From Pseudarthrobacter defluvii (GTDB lineage: Bacteria > Actinomycetota > Actinomycetes > Actinomycetales > Micrococcaceae): a stretch of DNA of 64,000 bases. This document shows positions 60,601 to 64,000 of the stretch, piece after piece. The number at the start of each line of letters is the position of its first letter. The first letter of the stretch is position 1. Both the position numbers and the translations under genes were made by a program. The DNA is taken from the NCBI RefSeq assembly GCF_030816725.1, contig NZ_JAUSYG010000001.1, positions 2,356,001-2,420,000 on the forward strand, read 5' to 3'. The notes beneath the pieces are model-generated. The model was not told the origin of the DNA, did no database searches, and worked only from the letters and a program-made list of their open reading frames with translations.

Positions 60601-61175
60601 AGTGCGGCGGCGGTGAATTCGGGCCCGTTGTCACACCTCACGTAGGTCGGGGCGGTGCCGGTCTCGGCGATGATGTTCTCCAACACAGCGACCACGTCGG
60701 CGGCCTTGAACGACCGGCGCGGAATGACCGCCAGCGCCGTGCGGGTGTATTCGTCGATGACGTTAAAGAACCGGATGTGCCGTCCGCAAGAGGTCACATC
60801 GGACTGGAAGTCGAAACTGACCACATGCATCGGGTACTGGGCAGTTAGGCGCTTCTGTTCACCGGCGCCGGGCCCGGTCCGGCGCTTCTTCCTCGCCCGG
60901 GGTTTACAGACCAGGCCTTCATCGCGCCAGAGCCGTCGCACCCGCTTCCTGTTCAGCACCACGCCGTCCCACTCAGGCTGAGCCAGCAGGTGCCAGCGCA
61001 CCTTCCGCCAGCCCCACGCGGGGTGCTGCCCGGCGACGGCGCGCAAGGCTGCACGGAGCCGGGCTTCCTCAAAGCCCATATCGGGCTTCTTCTTGCGGAA
61101 CGCGGACCGGTTCTGCCCCAGCACCGCGCACGCGAAACGCTCGGACGCCCCGAACTTCTCCACCGCCATGCGCAC
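60601..61175 (-). pseudogene. Truncated OrfB transposase, copy 2
   Basis: Identical to copy 1 OrfB up to RCDNGPEFTAAAL, then runs into copy 1 end sequence (GWVPR) and stops at 60582. The catalytic Glu is lost, so it is inactive. Confidence 0.9.
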
Positions 61176-61198
61176 GGCACGACGGCGGGGTTCGGGGC

Positions 61199-61477
61199 TC
61201 AGAATTTTCCCTTGGCCACCTCGTTCAGGATGTCGATGGCCAGTTCCTTCTCCGCCAGCAGCCGCTTAAGCCGGGCGTTCTCTTTCTCCAGCTCCTTGGT
61301 CCGTTTGGACGCCTCGGCGTTCTTCTCGGACCCGTACTGGTTCAACCACCGATACCAGGTCGCCTCGGTAACCTGGAGCTCCTTGATTACCTCGACCATC
61401 GGGCGCCCGTCATTGAGCATCTTCTGGCCCTGCCGGACCTTGGCGATGACCTGCTCAGGGGTGTGTCTGCGTGCCAT
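61199..61477 (-). CDS. IS3-family OrfA, copy 2
   Basis: Same 92-residue protein as copy 1 (60242-60520), intact, with the GGGAAAA slip site at 61205-61211. It could still make OrfA, which can act as a regulator of transposition. Confidence 0.88.
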   Translation of the reverse strand: MARRHTPEQVIAKVRQGQKMLNDGRPMVEVIKELQVTEATWYRWLNQYGSEKNAEASKRTKELEKENARLKRLLAEKELAIDILNEVAKGKF

Positions 61478-61557
61478 GATTCGTGAATTTCCTCCTGCGT
61501 CCATTCTCGGACACGAAACTCACACAAACACTGGACTTCTATCTGGGGACCCAACCA

Positions 61558-63644
61558 CGCTCGATTCGCGAGGCGATGTCGGCATTAGCTCGCGCTGTAG
61601 TCTGGTCCCGATCCGAAATCCACAAGGCATATCGATCCTTACCCTTAATGAACTCGTCCGAACCCAGGAATGACTTGACGAATTTTGCGGCGCTCGCGTC
61701 GCTTCGGATGCTGTCTGCTTCGGCAGGGCTTAGCACAAGATTGCCGCCGTCAAGCGGCATGCTTCCCGAGCGCATCACCGGGAGGCCATTTCGCGGCTTC
61801 GTCGATTTGGACACATAGATCGTGGCGGCGTCAACCAGGTACCCATTTATGTTCTGGGCCGCGATCTGAAGCCCATCGGTGAAGATGAACTTCTCTCCCA
61901 TCCGCCCCGCTCGAAGGTTGATTACAGCGACCGTAACGCCAGCATTCCTCTTGGCGTTGTTTTCCCATTTAAAGGACGTGTGCGCGAAGCCGATCTCAAT
62001 GCCTTTATCGAAGATAGTCGGGAACATCAACCCGACGTGTTCGCCTTGAGATACTGAATTAGTGGTCACAAATGCGAGCTCTGCTTGTGTCCCGGCAATG
62101 TAATCGGCACCTTTGACGAACCAGAGCGCAATGTAATCGAGGTTCTTGTTGAAAGGGCGATTCCCGAATACAAACGGGAAGTCGGCCTTCATCTCGGTGG
62201 TCTGATACTTCGCCCCTTTGTACGGCGGGTTGCCGATCAGATAGATCTCCTCGCCGTCGTTGGGACAGACATCGTTCCAGTCGACGCGGGTTGCGTTACC
62301 CTGCTTTATTTGGCCGGTCTCCTTGAGCGGGATCAGCGGGATCGAGATGTTGAACTTCTCCTTGAACTCAGTGTTCATCTGGTGCTTGGCGATCCAGAGG
62401 GAGAGGATAGCGACCTCGACAGCGAAGTCGTCGATCTCGATCCCGTAGAAGTTCTCGATATTGATCCTCGACTCGGCGAACAGCACGAGGTGCTTATTAT
62501 CCAGTTCGGCCAGCCGTTCCAGAATCGCGTGCTCGAGCTTGCGCAGTTCCTTGTAAGCGATGATCAGGAAGTTGCCGGAGCCACAGGCTGGGTCGAAGAC
62601 CTTGATGGCGCTGATCCGGTCGAGCAAGGCTTCGAGCTTTTTCACGGAGTCGAAGCTCTCGTCGAGGTCGTCCTTCAAGGCGTTGAGGAAGAGTGGCTCG
62701 ATTGTCTTGAGGATGTTAGGCACCGAGGTGTAGTGCTGGCCGAGATCGCTGCGCTTTCCGGGAGTGACAATTGCCTGAAACATCGAGCCGAAGATGTCCG
62801 GGTTGATCTCGCGCCATATGAGTTTGCCGGCGTTGATGAGCTCTTCTCGCGCCTTCTTGGTGAACATCGGCACCACGTGTTCCTCGGACATCGTGAACAG
62901 TCGGCCGTTGACGTAGGGAAACGCCGCGAGATGTTTGGGCTTGTCGGAGGCGTCTGCTGTGTCCAACGCCGTGAACAGGTCTGTGAGGAAGTCCGCGGTG
63001 TCCGAGCCGTCGTCCTGGGTGTGGGACCCGACGGCATTGGTGAACTGGCTCTCGGCAAAGATACCCGTGTCTTCGGCGAAGTAGCAGAACAGCAGACGAG
63101 TGAAGAACAGATTAAGCGCGTGGCGTCCACGTGGTTGCTTAAGAAGATCAGGGTTCGCCTGAAGCAGCTCATCGAACAGCTTGCCCATGCGTTCGGCAGC
63201 CTTGACGTCCGCATGTGTTTCGGCGACGTACTGCGCCTTCTCCATCCCCGCCCAGGGCAGGAAGAAGGTGAAGTGCTGGTCGATGTCCCTGATCGGGAAC
63301 CCGATTGTCTCTCCCGTCTTGGTGTCCATGGCCACGAGCTCGTCATAGTCGGTGACTATCACGAAGCGCGTGCTGAAGCGCACGACGTCAGGAGACGACT
63401 TCAGCTCCTCCAAGACCTCGAGGGGGTCCCCTGTCGTCTCCTTGAAGTAGACGACCTTCTTCTGCGCGACCTCGGTCGCAGGGTTGGCTGCGACGTTCAG
63501 ATCGCCGGTGCGCAGGCGAGTGACGCTGCTCTGAGGCTTTCCGTAGGCGAGGAGCAAATCGAAAATGAACTCGCGGTCGTACGTCTGACCGCCGGCGAGC
63601 GGCGCGACGCGCTCTTCGATGGCTTTCAGATTTAGCCTTGCCAC
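61558..63644 (-). pseudogene. Class I SAM-dependent DNA methyltransferase of a restriction system, 3' end lost
   Basis: About 695 codons are intact from GTG 63644 (GGGATAAG upstream). An N-terminal domain (VAPLAGGQTYDREFIFDLLL...FSTRFVIVTDYDELVAM, nuclease-like or specificity region) leads to the methylase core. Motif I is KVFDPACGSGNFLIIAYKEL, motif IV IYLIGNPPYKGAKY. The coding sequence enters the IS at 61557 and stops after GWVPR. It resembles the MmeI/YeeA-type group of large methyltransferases. The C-terminal target-recognition part is probably missing, so DNA specificity is likely lost. The helicase fragment downstream was likely its operon partner. Confidence 0.85.
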
Positions 63645-64000
63645 GTACTTATCCCTTGTGCGTATGCGACTCCGTCAACGGTCACACGGCGTTTGGCACA
63701 CATGCGCCTGTCCTTGAGTCTGGCTAAATTGCAGTCTGCGGACGACCACGGTTCACACAAGTTGCTACTCCTTACACGGCAGGGCGGGACAAACTGCCCT
63801 TCGTGATCTTATCCGGACATGGCCGCCGCTCATTTTCCCTCACCGCGTCACGCGACGGCAGTCTCATCGATATTGTCGACGCCATAGTCGAAGCCCTCCT
63901 GAAGGTGAGTGTCGTCATTCCACCGGATCCCAGAAGCCCGCACGAAGTCCGGCGGGAAACTCAGCCGGAGTAGTTGGACTCTCGGCACAAGCAACGCCCA
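63645..64000. other. Right-edge stretch, promoter area of the methyltransferase gene
   Basis: On the minus strand TTGACG lies upstream of the methyltransferase start at 63644. A rightward open frame with LPFVILSGHGRRSF up to about 63974 is weakly protein-like, but no start or family could be assigned. Confidence 0.35.

Larger units (their letters stand above)
60601..61557 (-). mobile_element. Second copy of the same IS, lacking its left 300 bp
   Basis: 60601-61557 repeats 59644-60600 base for base as far as I compared. Its right end (61557) cuts the methyltransferase gene. Its left part is gone; copy 1 starts where it is broken. A deletion promoted by copy 1 fits. Confidence 0.9.

Noticed and set aside
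62085..63635. 516-codon open frame opposite the methyltransferase gene
   Set aside because: Antisense shadow caused by GC-rich codon use; the methyltransferase motifs are on the other strand.
1..64000. CRISPR arrays, tRNA, rRNA or an attachment site
   Set aside because: No regularly spaced repeats, tRNA-like cloverleaf with a T-loop motif, or paired direct repeats at element ends were found by eye; a covariance-model search would be needed to be certain.

Overview
The DNA is GC-rich, with short intergenic gaps, many ATGA/TGATG gene overlaps and protein families typical of Micrococcales. It looks like an Arthrobacter-type soil actinobacterium (Arthrobacter, Paenarthrobacter or Pseudarthrobacter; inference from family content). 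The window joins a catabolic/accessory segment to a conjugative element that carries a damaged defence island. Plasmid and integrated element cannot be told apart: no integrase, replication gene or tRNA is visible.

Region 1 (1-8000) is a catabolic locus. A VanA-like Rieske oxygenase, a small unknown protein, a polar-amino-acid-type ABC transporter, a VanB-like reductase and an IclR regulator form one rightward operon. A GntR/FCD regulator and hxlB (6-phospho-3-hexuloisomerase of formaldehyde fixation, cut by the window edge) run leftward. The oxygenase and hxlB promoters have the same layout and the same palindromic operator over the -10 box. This suggests that demethylation and capture of the released formaldehyde are switched on together.

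Region 2 (8000-28700) is accessory chromosome-like or plasmid-like DNA. It holds many small conserved proteins (DUF3846-like, Lys-rich peptide, DUF7793-like, YegP, DUF3040, DUF488, DoxX). A tightly coupled cluster encodes FolE, a ferredoxin-reductase-type flavoprotein, a FolP2-like protein and a RibD-C reductase, facing a Cys-rich COG2345-type regulator. Two carbohydrate enzymes (GH15 and a glycogen-debranching-like enzyme), a VOC protein, eroded usp and membrane-protein remnants, and an MpaB/ImmA/MAB_1171c module complete it.

Region 3 (28900-48500) is the conjugation machinery. It has a MOBF relaxase-helicase, SSB, an ArdC-type protein, DUF4913, a VirD4/TraG coupling protein, VirB4, SCO6880-like, VirB6-like and VirB2-like proteins, an NlpC/P60 hydrolase and a VirB8/TcpC-like protein. 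Its own regulators are a sigma-70-like factor, two paralogous winged-helix proteins and an EspR-like DNA-binding protein. A LexA-type box precedes one small cargo gene.

Region 4 (48700-64000) is a defence island in decay. It contains a zinc-ribbon protein, a PD-(D/E)XK nuclease-like protein, a HEPN-STAND NTPase split by an IS3-family element with a CTT target duplication, and a frameshifted DUF6994-like pseudogene. Next to these is an intact, overlapping gene pair: a Kir-like channel with a degenerate selectivity filter and a DUF1704/MATCAP-like metallopeptidase. A restriction-modification locus (DNA methyltransferase plus helicase) is broken by nested copies of a second IS3-family element. 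The channel-peptidase pair is the best candidate for an undescribed system.
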